Shown here: piece by piece, positions 8,535-16,563 of the stretch | Layout of the letters: each line of letters opens with the position of its first letter | How positions within the stretch are numbered: position 1 is the first letter of the stretch | Assembly (NCBI RefSeq): GCF_006542665.1 | Contig: NZ_AP019735.1 | Coordinates: 1,860,001-1,924,000, forward strand | DNA from: Alistipes communis | GTDB taxonomy: Bacteria; Bacteroidota; Bacteroidia; Bacteroidales; Rikenellaceae | Length of the DNA stretch: 64,000 nt | Reading direction: 5' to 3' | Made by a program: the position numbers and the translations under genes | Notes under the pieces: generated by a model | What the model saw: only the letters and a program-made list of their open reading frames with translations | What the model was told of the DNA's origin: nothing | The model's database searches: none

Positions 8535-9377
8535 ATGAGAACCAGCCGGATATTTTGGAGCCTGCTGCTCCTGTTCCTGAGTCTTACCGCTGCTGCGCGG
8601 GCGCAGGGCGACCGCGATTCGCTCGCTGCCGCGACGACCGATCCGCTGACCGTGCAGACGGCCGGCGGCAACTCGCTGGCTGCCGTCGAGCAGGTGTGGG
8701 ACGCCGCCAATACGGCCTATATCAATTCGGACTATCATCGGGCGATCGATGCCTACCGGCAGTTGATCCTGCGGGGCTATGCGTCCGATAAACTCTACTA
8801 CAATCTGGCCAACGCCTACTTCAAGGTGGGGCGTTACGGCAAGGCGATTCTCTACTACAACCGCGCGCTGCGGCTCGCTCCGGGCGATGCGGACATCCGC
8901 TACAATCTCGACGTGGCCAATACCTTCACCAAGGACAAGATCGCCGTCGTGCCGGAGTTTTTCCTCAAAGGCTGGGTGCGCTCGGTGCGCATGTCGCTCG
9001 GGAGCACTGCGTGGAGCGTCGTCTCGCTGGCGGCGCTGGCGCTGCTCTTCGCGCTCGTGCTGCTTTACCTGCTGGCCGGAAGGCTGGCGTGGCGCAAGGC
9101 GGGTTTCTACGGTACGCTGGCGATGCTGCTCGTCTTCGTCGCCTCCACCTCGTTCGCCGTGACCGAGCGGCGCGAGCTGCTCGACAGTACGGAGGCCGTC
9201 GTGATGAGTTCGTCGGTCTCGGTCAAGAGTTCGCCCGACAAGGCGTCGACCGATCTGTTCGTGTTGCACGAGGGGACGAAGGTCCGCACGGTGAGCGAGC
9301 TGGGCGACTGGCGCGAGATCGTCATCGCCGACGGCAAGAAGGGGTGGGTCGAGGCCCGCACGATCGAAACGATTTAA
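8535..9377 (+). CDS. batE: BatE-family TPR/SH3 protein
   Basis: 280 residues, starting 6 bp after batD, so co-transcribed. Order: signal peptide (SLLLLFLSLTAAARA), a TPR pair (AYINSDYHRAIDAYRQLILRGY; LYYNLANAYFKVGRYGKAILYYNRAL), two membrane segments (about residues 160-180 and 192-210), and a C-terminal bacterial SH3-like domain (SVKSSPDKASTDLFVLHEGTKV...GWVEARTI). This order is that of BatE. It probably acts as an inner-membrane scaffold with BatD. An AGGAGG sits only 2 bp before the ATG, too close to be a normal ribosome site. Confidence 0.88.
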   Translation: MRTSRIFWSLLLLFLSLTAAARAQGDRDSLAAATTDPLTVQTAGGNSLAAVEQVWDAANTAYINSDYHRAIDAYRQLILRGYASDKLYYNLANAYFKVGRYGKAILYYNRALRLAPGDADIRYNLDVANTFTKDKIAVVPEFFLKGWVRSVRMSLGSTAWSVVSLAALALLFALVLLYLLAGRLAWRKAGFYGTLAMLLVFVASTSFAVTERRELLDSTEAVVMSSSVSVKSSPDKASTDLFVLHEGTKVRTVSELGDWREIVIADGKKGWVEARTIETI

Positions 9378-9388
9378 CGAAAACGCAT

Positions 9389-9420
9389 CGCGGCGGCGAC
9401 CGGTTCAGGTCGCCGCCGCG
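9389..9420 (+). terminator. Stem-loop between batE and recR
   Basis: Perfect 13-bp GC stem (9389-9401 with 9408-9420) with a 6-nt loop but no T tract. Either a weak terminator or an mRNA-stabilising 3' end for batDE. Confidence 0.6.
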
Positions 9421-9435
9421 GATATTCATTCTCGA

Positions 9436-10032
9436 ATGTCTCAATTACTGACCGACGTGGTGGAGGAGTTGTCCAAACTCCCCGGAATCGGCCGCCGCAC
9501 GGCGTTGCGGCTGGCCATGCACCTGTTGCGCATGGAGCCGTCGATCGTGGCGGGCATGACGCGGAGCATCGACCGGTTCCGCCGCGAAATCCGTTATTGC
9601 AGGGAGTGCAACAATCTGTCGGACACCGATGTCTGCCCGATCTGCGAAGATCCGAAACGCGACCGTTCGACGATCTGCGTCGTGGAGCAGGTGGCCGACG
9701 TCCTCTCGATCGAACATACGCAGCAGTACCGGGGGCTCTATCATGTGCTGGGCGGCGTCATCTCGCCCATGCAGGGAATCGCGCCCTCCGACCTGAAAAT
9801 CGACCTGCTGGTCGAGCGCATTCGCCGGGGCGGCGTGGGCGAGGTGATTCTGGCGATCTCCACCTCGGTCGAGGGCGAGACGACGCTCTTCTACCTGATG
9901 AACCGTTTGCGGGAGTTCCCCGACCTGAAAATCACCTCCATCGCACGCGGCATCGGGTTCGGCGACGAGCTGGAATACGTCGACGAACTGACGCTGACCC
10001 ATGCGTTGCTCAACCGGCGTGCCGTGGAGTAG
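9436..10032 (+). CDS. recR: Recombination protein RecR
   Basis: 198 residues, standard length. RecR forms a ring clamp with RecO/RecF and helps load RecA at gaps. Visible domains: helix-hairpin-helix (LSKLPGIGRRTALRLAMHLL), a zinc finger with the four cysteines in YCRECNNLSDTDVCPIC, and a Toprim domain (STICVVEQVADVLSIE ... EVILAISTSVEGETT) with the conserved C-terminal segment SIARGIGFGDELEYVDELTL. It starts 15 bp after the batE stem-loop. Confidence 0.97.
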   Translation: MSQLLTDVVEELSKLPGIGRRTALRLAMHLLRMEPSIVAGMTRSIDRFRREIRYCRECNNLSDTDVCPICEDPKRDRSTICVVEQVADVLSIEHTQQYRGLYHVLGGVISPMQGIAPSDLKIDLLVERIRRGGVGEVILAISTSVEGETTLFYLMNRLREFPDLKITSIARGIGFGDELEYVDELTLTHALLNRRAVE

Positions 10033-10078
10033 CGTACATGCCGGTCGAAAAGAGCGCCTGCCGTTCCGTTTTCAACGC

Positions 10079-10115
10079 ATTCACCCCTGCCGCAGCACGC
10101 GGCAGGGGTGAATTT
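10079..10115. terminator. Terminator between recR and the outer-membrane gene
   Basis: Perfect 15-bp inverted repeat ATTCACCCCTGCCGC / GCGGCAGGGGTGAAT with a 5-nt loop, then a short T-rich tail on the plus strand. It can serve both convergent genes. Confidence 0.75.
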
Positions 10116-10160
10116 CATTTCCGGAGATTTTTCGGCTCGTCTCCGGTTGCCTGTGTCCGT

Positions 10161-10973
10161 TTAGAAACGGAAACTGAAATAGACGCGGAACGATTTGGTT
10201 TTGAGCTTCAAATCCTGCAAGTCGGTCAGCACGTCGTCCGCCGAGGGGATGTCGCCGCTGAAATCGCCGTCGGAGTAATCGCCTTCCAGATCGTCGAGGT
10301 TGAGACCCAGACCGTCGTACGACGCTTTGCCCCAACGCCATTCGCAGCCGACCGAGAGTACCTTCCAGGCTACGGCGAAACCCGTGTTGCAGAAGGTCGC
10401 ATAGTGATGGTAGAACTCGTCGTTGAGGTACATCATCGAGTAGGAGGGTGTTACGCGGAAGTAGGCGCTCACTTTGAGGTGGTGCACCGGATTGATCGTC
10501 ACCGACGGGCCGATCTGCATACCGTATTCGAGCTGGTGGGCCTTTTCGGAGTAAAGCTCGTCCGTGTCGTAGTCGTATGCCTCGACCTTGTATTGTGCGT
10601 AGTTGAGGTCCATCCACGACCAGTCGATGCCGAACTTGATCATGCCGGCCAGCGGCTTCTTGTGCAGGTAGTAGGTTTTACCCCAGACGATCGCCGCACC
10701 GAAGTCGCTTTTCAATTCGCCGCCGCCGAGTTTGTCCCACCCGTCGATGTCGGGAGAGAGTTTCTGGTTGACGTAATTCAGGTTGAAATACTTGGAACGG
10801 TCTTTCCAGATCGCGCGGTTGCTTTCCGCTGCTTCGGTCTCCTTTACGCGGGCCGACATGTCACTGAGCGCCTGATTCAGCGAGTCCAGTTTCTGCTGCG
10901 AGACTTCCTGCGCCGATGCGGCGATTCCCCCCCCCATGCAGACGGTGAAAATGAGCAGTACGAGTTTCTTCAT
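10161..10973 (-). CDS. Putative outer-membrane beta-barrel protein
   Basis: 270 residues with a signal peptide (MKKLVLLIFTVCMGGGIAASA). A short heptad-like helix follows (residues ~25-55, SQQKLDSLNQALSDMSARVKE), then alternating aromatic strands (MIKFGIDWSWMDLNYAQYKV, HLKVSAYFRVTPSYS, FAVAWKVLSVGCEWRWG) and a terminal Phe in RVYFSFRF, the usual C-terminal signature of outer-membrane barrels. I do not recognise a specific family. It is monocistronic with a long leader from the -7 box at 11192. Confidence 0.65.
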   Translation of the reverse strand: MKKLVLLIFTVCMGGGIAASAQEVSQQKLDSLNQALSDMSARVKETEAAESNRAIWKDRSKYFNLNYVNQKLSPDIDGWDKLGGGELKSDFGAAIVWGKTYYLHKKPLAGMIKFGIDWSWMDLNYAQYKVEAYDYDTDELYSEKAHQLEYGMQIGPSVTINPVHHLKVSAYFRVTPSYSMMYLNDEFYHHYATFCNTGFAVAWKVLSVGCEWRWGKASYDGLGLNLDDLEGDYSDGDFSGDIPSADDVLTDLQDLKLKTKSFRVYFSFRF

Positions 10974-11191
10974 AAAATCGATTTAGATTAGAAATTGGAA
11001 TTATGTAAAGCAGTAAATGTCTTTTTTCATTTTCAACATCCGTTTTCCCTGTCCGGCTTTCGTCTTCATCGGGCGATAGCCGTTTCGCGCGGAGACGTGT
11101 TTCGGCATTCGTCGCCGTTTCGGGGGGGCGGAACCGCTTCCCGAACGCAAACCGTTGATATGCGGACGCATGGGAAAACCCGCTCCGGCTG

Positions 11192-11199
11192 CAAATATA
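11192..11199 (-). promoter_or_regulatory. -7 box for the outer-membrane protein gene
   Basis: TATATTTG on the minus strand fits TAnnTTTG. It would give a leader of about 210 nt; the interval 10974-11190 otherwise holds nothing I recognise. Confidence 0.45.
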
Positions 11200-11201
11200 G
11201 G

Positions 11202-11243
11202 AAAAAATACGAAAAGGTCGACTTTTCTGAATAAAAAGTCGAC
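11202..11243 (-). terminator. Terminator of the sodium symporter gene
   Basis: GTCGACTTTT (11217-11226) / AAAAGTCGAC (11234-11243), with a U-rich run downstream on the minus strand. Confidence 0.8.
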
Positions 11244-11285
11244 TTTCCGAGGGACAAATTTAAAGTGTATGACCGCTGTCGCGAA

Positions 11286-12632
11286 TCAGAGCACTCCCAG
11301 GTTATCCAGGAAGATCAGCAGGATCACCACCGGACAAACCCAGCGCAGCAGCATGCCGAGCAGCGGCCAGAGGTGCAGGCGCAGCGCGCCATGGTTGGTC
11401 AGTTCCGCCGGCATGAACCGCCGGTCGAGTACCCAACCCGTGAAGATGCAGATGAAGAAACCGCCTGCGGGCAGCATGATGTTGGCCGTCACGAAGTCCA
11501 GCAGGTCGAAGAACGATTTCCCGCCGAGCTGCAACCACTGCCATGCGCCGAGCGACAACGAAGCGGCTGCACCCAGTACGATGCAGGCACCGGTGACGAT
11601 CCATGCCGCCGCACGGCGGCTCAGATGCCACTCCTCCTGCACGTAGACGGTCAGCACCTCGTGCAGCGAGATCGTGGAGGTGAGGGCTGCGATGACCAGC
11701 AGCAGGAAGAAGATCGTCGACCATACCATGCTCAGCGGAAGCGTGTTGAAGATCGCGGGCAGGGTGACGAAGACCAGCGAGGGGCCGGCCGTGGGTTCGA
11801 TGCCGACGCTGAAAACGGCCGGAAAGATCACCAGCCCCGCCAACACCGCCACGAGCGTATCGATGAAGGCGACTTGCAGGGCGGTGTGCGTGATGTTGGT
11901 GTCGTTCTTGAAATAGGAGGCGTAGGTCACCAGGCAGCCCAGACCGATCGACAGCGAGAAGAAGGCCTGTCCGAGCGCGGTGAGCACCGTCGAGGGCGTC
12001 ACCTTCGAGAAGTCGGGAGCGAAGAGGAATTTCACGCCTTCGGTGCCGCCAGGCAGCAGGATGGAGTGGACGGCCAGCACCACGAGGATCAACAGCAGCA
12101 GCGGCATCATGATGCGAGCCGAGCGTTCGATCCCTTTCTGGACGCCCAGCGCGATGACGCCGTGCGTCAGCAGGGTGAAGACGACGGTGTAGAGCAACGG
12201 TTTCCACGGGTTCTGCGTGAAGGCGTTGAAGAGCGATTCGTAGGCTTCGGGGGTACTGATGCGTGTGAATTCGCCCGTGAGCGAGTGGATCATGTATTCC
12301 AGCGTCCAGCCCGAGACCACCAGATAGAAGCCCATGATGAGCAGCGGAGCCAGAATACTGTTGTAGCCCAGGATCGACCAGCGGCTCGAAAGGGTGCGGT
12401 AGGCGCCCACGGCGTTGCGGTGGGTATTGCGTCCGATGGCGAATTCCGAAAGCATGATCGGCACGCCGAGCAGCAGGACGCTGAGGATGTAGATCAGCAG
12501 GAACGCGCCGCCGCCGTTCTCCCCTGCGACATAGGGGAAACGCCAGATGTTGCCCAATCCGACGGCGCTGCCCGCCGTGACGAGCACGGCGCTCAGCCGG
12601 CCGCCGAATGTGGCCCGATGAGTTGTCTTCAT
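11286..12632 (-). CDS. Sodium-dependent transporter, NSS family
   Basis: 448 residues, about 11-12 membrane spans. This family imports amino acids or related solutes with Na+ (LeuT fold). The signature lies in the first helices: FGGRLSAVLVTAGSAVGLGNIWRFPYVAGENGGGAFLLIY, where NIWRFPY is the unwound TM1 of LeuT-like transporters. Later segments fit TM6 and TM8 (LGQAFFSLSIGLGCLVTYASY, LLLVIAALTSTISLHE). The substrate cannot be assigned. A palindromic repeat (12640-12699) lies right upstream of the start. Confidence 0.92.
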   Translation of the reverse strand: MKTTHRATFGGRLSAVLVTAGSAVGLGNIWRFPYVAGENGGGAFLLIYILSVLLLGVPIMLSEFAIGRNTHRNAVGAYRTLSSRWSILGYNSILAPLLIMGFYLVVSGWTLEYMIHSLTGEFTRISTPEAYESLFNAFTQNPWKPLLYTVVFTLLTHGVIALGVQKGIERSARIMMPLLLLILVVLAVHSILLPGGTEGVKFLFAPDFSKVTPSTVLTALGQAFFSLSIGLGCLVTYASYFKNDTNITHTALQVAFIDTLVAVLAGLVIFPAVFSVGIEPTAGPSLVFVTLPAIFNTLPLSMVWSTIFFLLLVIAALTSTISLHEVLTVYVQEEWHLSRRAAAWIVTGACIVLGAAASLSLGAWQWLQLGGKSFFDLLDFVTANIMLPAGGFFICIFTGWVLDRRFMPAELTNHGALRLHLWPLLGMLLRWVCPVVILLIFLDNLGVL

Positions 12633-12639
12633 AGCTTGA

Positions 12640-12699
12640 CGTTTTCGTTAAGCCGCGCACAGCGCAGAACTTGTTCCGTCTATGCCGCAGCGGGAAAAG
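12640..12699 (-). repeat. Palindromic repeat family, copy 3 (no -7 box)
   Basis: Closest relative of the element at 4843-4903: GTTTTCGTTAAGCCG, then AGAACTTGTTC, TATGCCGCAGCG and GGGAAAAG. Read on the minus strand it ends CGGCTTAACGAAAACGT just 8 bp before the symporter ATG. The remaining interval up to 12844 holds no gene I can support. Confidence 0.6.
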
Positions 12700-12844
12700 G
12701 TGCACCTATCTATCTTCGTCGGGAGAGGGCGGCGTTCGGGCCGGTCTCCCGTCTGTTTGCAGTATGCGCCCTGCTTCGGGCGGGCGTGTCCCGTGCATGT
12801 GGGCCGGCAACGCCGCGACGGCGATCGCCCGCGTCGTTTCGGGG

Positions 12845-13198
12845 CTATCCTTCCAGCGTCACCGAGACGCGGGCGATCTTGCCGCCCAGCGGGGGGGCGA
12901 GTTTGGCTACCGTGCAACGCACGTGCCGCACTGCGGGAAAGCGCGCGTGCAACGCTTCGATGATATTCGTCGCCACGCGCTCGATCGTGCGCTGCGTGAC
13001 GGCCATGCGTTCGCGGACGATTTCGTAGACGGTCAGGTAGTTGACGGCCTCCTCCACGGCGTCGTGCGCGGCGATGCCGCCCAGTTCGGTCGTAATCGAG
13101 AGCGTCACCTCGAAACGGTTCCCGACGCGCTGTTCGAGGTCGTAACAGCCGTGGAAGGCGTGGAACTCCATGCCTTGAAGATCGATCGTGTAGAGCAT
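12845..13198 (-). CDS. folB: Dihydroneopterin aldolase
   Basis: 117 residues. FolB converts 7,8-dihydroneopterin to 6-hydroxymethyl-7,8-dihydropterin in folate synthesis. Family marks: LQGMEFHAFHGCYDLEQRVGNRFEVTLSI (the G-x-HG-x-x-x-E region) and a catalytic-region Lys in VRCTVAKLAPPLGG. I start at ATG 13198; the in-frame ATG at 13219 lies inside the stem-loop 13215-13255 and would add seven non-homologous residues. It lies downstream of tyrS on the same strand. Confidence 0.88.
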   Translation of the reverse strand: MLYTIDLQGMEFHAFHGCYDLEQRVGNRFEVTLSITTELGGIAAHDAVEEAVNYLTVYEIVRERMAVTQRTIERVATNIIEALHARFPAVRHVRCTVAKLAPPLGGKIARVSVTLEG

Positions 13199-13214
13199 AG
13201 GCGTATGCAGTATG

Positions 13215-13255
13215 CGCAATCGGGAAGATTCCTTTACGGAGCCTTCCCGATTGCG
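13215..13255 (-). terminator. Stem-loop between tyrS and folB
   Basis: 13-bp perfect arms CGCAATCGGGAAG / CTTCCCGATTGCG with a 15-nt loop and no U tract; likely an intercistronic structure or weak terminator. Confidence 0.6.
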
Positions 13256-13262
13256 ATGAAAC

Positions 13263-14555
13263 TTATTCGACGGTCACGAGATAGTAGTTCTTCTTGCCGC
13301 GCTGCACGAGCAGGTATTTGCCGGCGATCAGATCGGCTTCGGTGACGGGGCGCATCGCATCGGCGACCTTCTCCTTGTTGAGTGCCACGCCGCCGCCCTG
13401 CACCATCTTGCGGCATTCGCCCTTCGAGGGGAAGATCTGCGTCGCCGCAGCGCAGAGGTCGACGAACGGCAACCCCAGTTCGGCGCGTGCCACGGTGAAC
13501 TGCGGCACCCCTTCGAAGACCTGCAACAACGTCTGTTCGTCGAGCCGGCGCAACGCCTCGGAGGTCGCGCCGCCGAAGAGGATCTGCGACGCTTCGACCG
13601 CCTTCTCGTACTCCTCGCGCGAGTGGATCATCACGGTGATCTCCTCGGCCAGCCGCTTCTGCAACGTGCGCAGGTGGGGCGCTGCGTCGTGTTCGGCGAC
13701 GAGTGCGTCGATCGTCGCACGGTCGAGCAGGGTGAAGATCTTGATGTAGCGTTTGGCGTCGTCGTCGCTCACGTTGAGCCAGAACTGGTAGAACTTGTAG
13801 GGCGACGTATAGCGCGGATCGAGCCATACGTTGCCGCTCTCGGTCTTGCCGAACTTGGTGCCGTCGGCCTTCGTGATGAGCGGGCAGGTGATCGCATAGG
13901 CTTCGGCGCCCAGCTTGCGGCGGATCAGCTCGGTGCCGGTGGTGATGTTACCCCACTGGTCGGATCCGCCCAACTGCACCTTGCAGCCGTATTTCTCGTA
14001 GAGGTGCATGAAATCGAAACCCTGCACCAGCTGGTAGGAGAATTCGGTGAACGACATGCCGTCGCCCTCGCCGTTGAAACGCTTCTTGACCGAATCCTTG
14101 GCCATCATGTAGTTGACCGTGATCAGCTTGCCGATGTCGCGGATGAAGTCGAGGAAGCCGATCCCCTTCATCCAGTCGTAGTTGTTGACCATCAGCGCGG
14201 CGTTGGGGGCGTCGGAGTCGAAGTCGATGAGTTTGGCCAGCTGCCGCTTGATCGCCTCCTGATTGCGGCGCAGCGTCTCCTCGTCGAGCAGGTTGCGCTC
14301 CTGCGACTTGCCCGACGGATCGCCGATCATGCCCGTTGCGCCGCCGACCAGTGCGATGGGACGGTGGCCGCACATCTGGAAATGTTTGAGAATCATCACT
14401 CCCACCAGATGTCCGATATGCAGCGAGTCGGCCGTGGGATCGATACCCAGATAGGCCGTCGTCATCTCTTTTTCAAGTTGTTCCTTTGCGCCCGGCATGA
14501 TCGTGTGGATCATGCCGCGCCATTCCAGTTCCTCGATGAAGTTTTTGATTGCCAT
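13263..14555 (-). CDS. tyrS: Tyrosyl-tRNA synthetase
   Basis: 430 residues, normal bacterial TyrRS size. It charges tRNA-Tyr. The class I HIGH motif is in TADSLHIGHLVGV, the KMSKS-equivalent loop in ADGTKFGKTESGNVWLD, and tyrosine-pocket residues in QLGGSDQWGNITTG. The last ~60 residues (GGVALNKEKVADAM, KYLLVQRGKKNYYLVTVE) are the S4 RNA-binding domain. Start ATG 14555 lies 33 bp downstream of the dnaX stop, so the dnaX-tyrS-folB block may be one transcript. Confidence 0.97.
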   Translation of the reverse strand: MAIKNFIEELEWRGMIHTIMPGAKEQLEKEMTTAYLGIDPTADSLHIGHLVGVMILKHFQMCGHRPIALVGGATGMIGDPSGKSQERNLLDEETLRRNQEAIKRQLAKLIDFDSDAPNAALMVNNYDWMKGIGFLDFIRDIGKLITVNYMMAKDSVKKRFNGEGDGMSFTEFSYQLVQGFDFMHLYEKYGCKVQLGGSDQWGNITTGTELIRRKLGAEAYAITCPLITKADGTKFGKTESGNVWLDPRYTSPYKFYQFWLNVSDDDAKRYIKIFTLLDRATIDALVAEHDAAPHLRTLQKRLAEEITVMIHSREEYEKAVEASQILFGGATSEALRRLDEQTLLQVFEGVPQFTVARAELGLPFVDLCAAATQIFPSKGECRKMVQGGGVALNKEKVADAMRPVTEADLIAGKYLLVQRGKKNYYLVTVE

Positions 14556-14588
14556 ATTGTTTTTGTTCTTATTTTTTCGTGTTTTCGG

Positions 14589-16496
14589 TTATTCCACTTC
14601 CAGATCGAGCTCCCTGCGCAGTTCGGCCAGCAGCGGATTCTTCTCGTTCATGTGGCGGAGCCGGTCTTCGAGTTTGATGGGGCGCACGGCCCTGATCTGC
14701 TCGTTGATCGTCACCTCCAATTCGAGCGCCCCCTCCACGCCGGCGATCGCGGCGATGCGGGTGAGCATCTCCAGTTTGCTGCGCAGGATCTCCTCGCGCA
14801 GCGCCTCGGTCGGTACGGCCAGCCGCAGCGTGTGTCCTTCGATGCGCAGCTGCTCGAAGAAGGCGTAGAGACGGGGACGTTCCTGCCGGATGTAGTCGAG
14901 GATCGCCGTGCGGCCGCTTTCCAGCTTCTGTCCGCTCGCCGGGTCGATCGTGACGGCAGGCTGCGGTTGCTCGGCAGCCTCCGGCGCCGTCTCCGGTGCG
15001 GCTCCCCGCCGTGCCTGGCTCAGCAGCGACGACAGCGATGCGCCGCCGATGAGCGATGCGGCGTTTGTCGCCGCGGCAGGTCGGGACGCCTGCGGAGCCG
15101 GGGCCCTTGCCGGCATGGGTGCTGTTGCGGGCGGTTCGGCGGCCGGTGCGACGGCGGCCGTTCCCTGCGGGACGGGAGCCGCCTCGGGCGTGATGGCAGC
15201 CGCGGCGGACGCCGCCCCTGCGTTTCCGGCCGCGGGTGCCGGAGTTGCCGTCGAAGGAGTTCCTGTCGCAGTCGCGGCGGTCGTGGCGGATGTCGGAGCC
15301 GCATTCGGTCTGGAAGTCGTATGTCGGGGATTTGCCGCCGGGGCGTTCTGCCCCGTGAGCGGCGGTAGGGGATAGCTCGTGCCGAGTGCTACGCCGTCAT
15401 TTTTTTTTTGACCGAGACCGGCTATTTTCATCAGTCCCAGTTCGACCAGCAGCCGTTGGTTCGACGATTGCCGGATTCGTCCGTCGGCTTCGGTCAGCAG
15501 CGAGATCGCCCCGAAAAGAAATTCGATTGTACAACGCCCTGCCTGGGCGCGGTATCGCTCCAGCAGGGTGCCCGTCAGTTCGATGAGCGACACCGAAGCG
15601 GCGTCGCGCGCCACGAGCAGGTCGCGCATGTGCTGCGCCAGACCGGCCATGAAGGTCTGGCCGGAGAATCCCTTGGCGAGCACCTCGTCGAACAGCCGCA
15701 GCGCCGAGAGGTAGTCGCCGCCGAGCAGCATGTCGGTGACGTTGAAATAGGTGTCGTAGTCCAGCACGTTGAGCGTCTGCGCGACGGACTTGTATTCGAG
15801 TCGCGCGCCGCAGAACGACACAGCCTTGTCGAACATCGACAGTGCGTCGCGCATACCGCCGTCGGCTTTCTGCGCGATGAGGTTCAGCGACTCCTCGTCG
15901 TAGCCGACGCCCTCCTGCCCTGCGATATATTTGAGGTACTCGACCGAGTCCTCGACCTTGATGCGGTTGAAATCGTAGATCTGGCAGCGCGAGAGGATCG
16001 TGGGGAGGATCTTGTGTTTCTCGGTGGTGGCCAGAATGAAGACGGCGTGTGCGGGCGGCTCTTCGAGCGTTTTGAGAAAGGCGTTGAACGCCGCGGCCGA
16101 GAGCATGTGCACCTCGTCGATGATGAAGACCGAGTAGCGGCCGCCCTGCGGCAGGATGCGCACCTGTTCGATCAGGTTGCGGATGTCGTCCACCGAGTTG
16201 TTCGACGCGGCGTCCAGTTCGTGGATGTTGAGCGAACGATTCTCGTTGAACGAGCGGCACGACTCGCAGTCGTTGCACGCCTCGGCCCCTTCGGGATGCA
16301 GGCAGTTGATCGCCTTGGCGAAGATGCGCGCGCAGGTGGTCTTGCCCACGCCGCGCGGGCCGCAGAAGAGGTAGGCGTGCGCCAGCTGCCCGCGCTCGAT
16401 GGCGTTTTTGAGCGTCGAGGTGATGTGCTTCTGTCCGACGACCGATGCGAAGGTCGCGGGACGATATTTGCGGGCGCTGACGATAAAGTTCTCCAT
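14589..16496 (-). CDS. dnaX: DNA polymerase III subunits gamma and tau
   Basis: 635 residues (tau). Clamp-loader ATPase: Walker A GPRGVGKTT at 46-54, zinc module with C65, C74, C77 and C80, DEVHML near residue 127, sensor 1 in FILATTEKHKILPTILSRCQ. A low-complexity Ala/Pro/Thr linker fills residues ~390-500. The C-terminal ~110 residues are the tau part. A run of ten A at 15409-15400 (codons 363-366, Q-K-K-N) allows a -1 shift into an immediate TGA, giving a predicted 366-residue gamma. A -7 box ends only 8 bp before the ATG, so the mRNA may be almost leaderless. Confidence 0.96.
   Translation of the reverse strand: MENFIVSARKYRPATFASVVGQKHITSTLKNAIERGQLAHAYLFCGPRGVGKTTCARIFAKAINCLHPEGAEACNDCESCRSFNENRSLNIHELDAASNNSVDDIRNLIEQVRILPQGGRYSVFIIDEVHMLSAAAFNAFLKTLEEPPAHAVFILATTEKHKILPTILSRCQIYDFNRIKVEDSVEYLKYIAGQEGVGYDEESLNLIAQKADGGMRDALSMFDKAVSFCGARLEYKSVAQTLNVLDYDTYFNVTDMLLGGDYLSALRLFDEVLAKGFSGQTFMAGLAQHMRDLLVARDAASVSLIELTGTLLERYRAQAGRCTIEFLFGAISLLTEADGRIRQSSNQRLLVELGLMKIAGLGQKKNDGVALGTSYPLPPLTGQNAPAANPRHTTSRPNAAPTSATTAATATGTPSTATPAPAAGNAGAASAAAAITPEAAPVPQGTAAVAPAAEPPATAPMPARAPAPQASRPAAATNAASLIGGASLSSLLSQARRGAAPETAPEAAEQPQPAVTIDPASGQKLESGRTAILDYIRQERPRLYAFFEQLRIEGHTLRLAVPTEALREEILRSKLEMLTRIAAIAGVEGALELEVTINEQIRAVRPIKLEDRLRHMNEKNPLLAELRRELDLEVE
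15397..15410 (-). other. Slippery A10 tract in dnaX
   Basis: On the coding strand the sequence reads C, ten A, TGAC. Zero frame is CAA AAA AAA AAT GAC; one nucleotide back it reads AAA TGA, an immediate stop. Programmed ribosomal frameshifting (E. coli) or transcriptional slippage on an A9 run (Thermus) makes gamma in the same place of dnaX. Confidence 0.75.
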
Positions 16497-16503
16497 AACC
16501 GTA

Positions 16504-16511
16504 CAAAGGTA
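16504..16511 (-). promoter_or_regulatory. -7 box of dnaX
   Basis: TACCTTTG on the minus strand. Transcription would start within a few bases of the dnaX ATG (16496). Confidence 0.55.
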
Positions 16512-16563
16512 AGAACTTTTCGTTAAGAATAGAAATCGCGGGCCGAAAATTCGCGGCCGTGCG

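Noticed and set aside
6552..9269. 905-codon minus-strand frame opposite batD/batE
   Set aside because: Antisense shadow of real genes in GC-rich DNA; composition is Arg/His/Gly/Leu-rich with no motif. The same applies to long antisense frames at 982-1965, 2102-3295, 21575-24232, 44414-47317 and 57687-60716.
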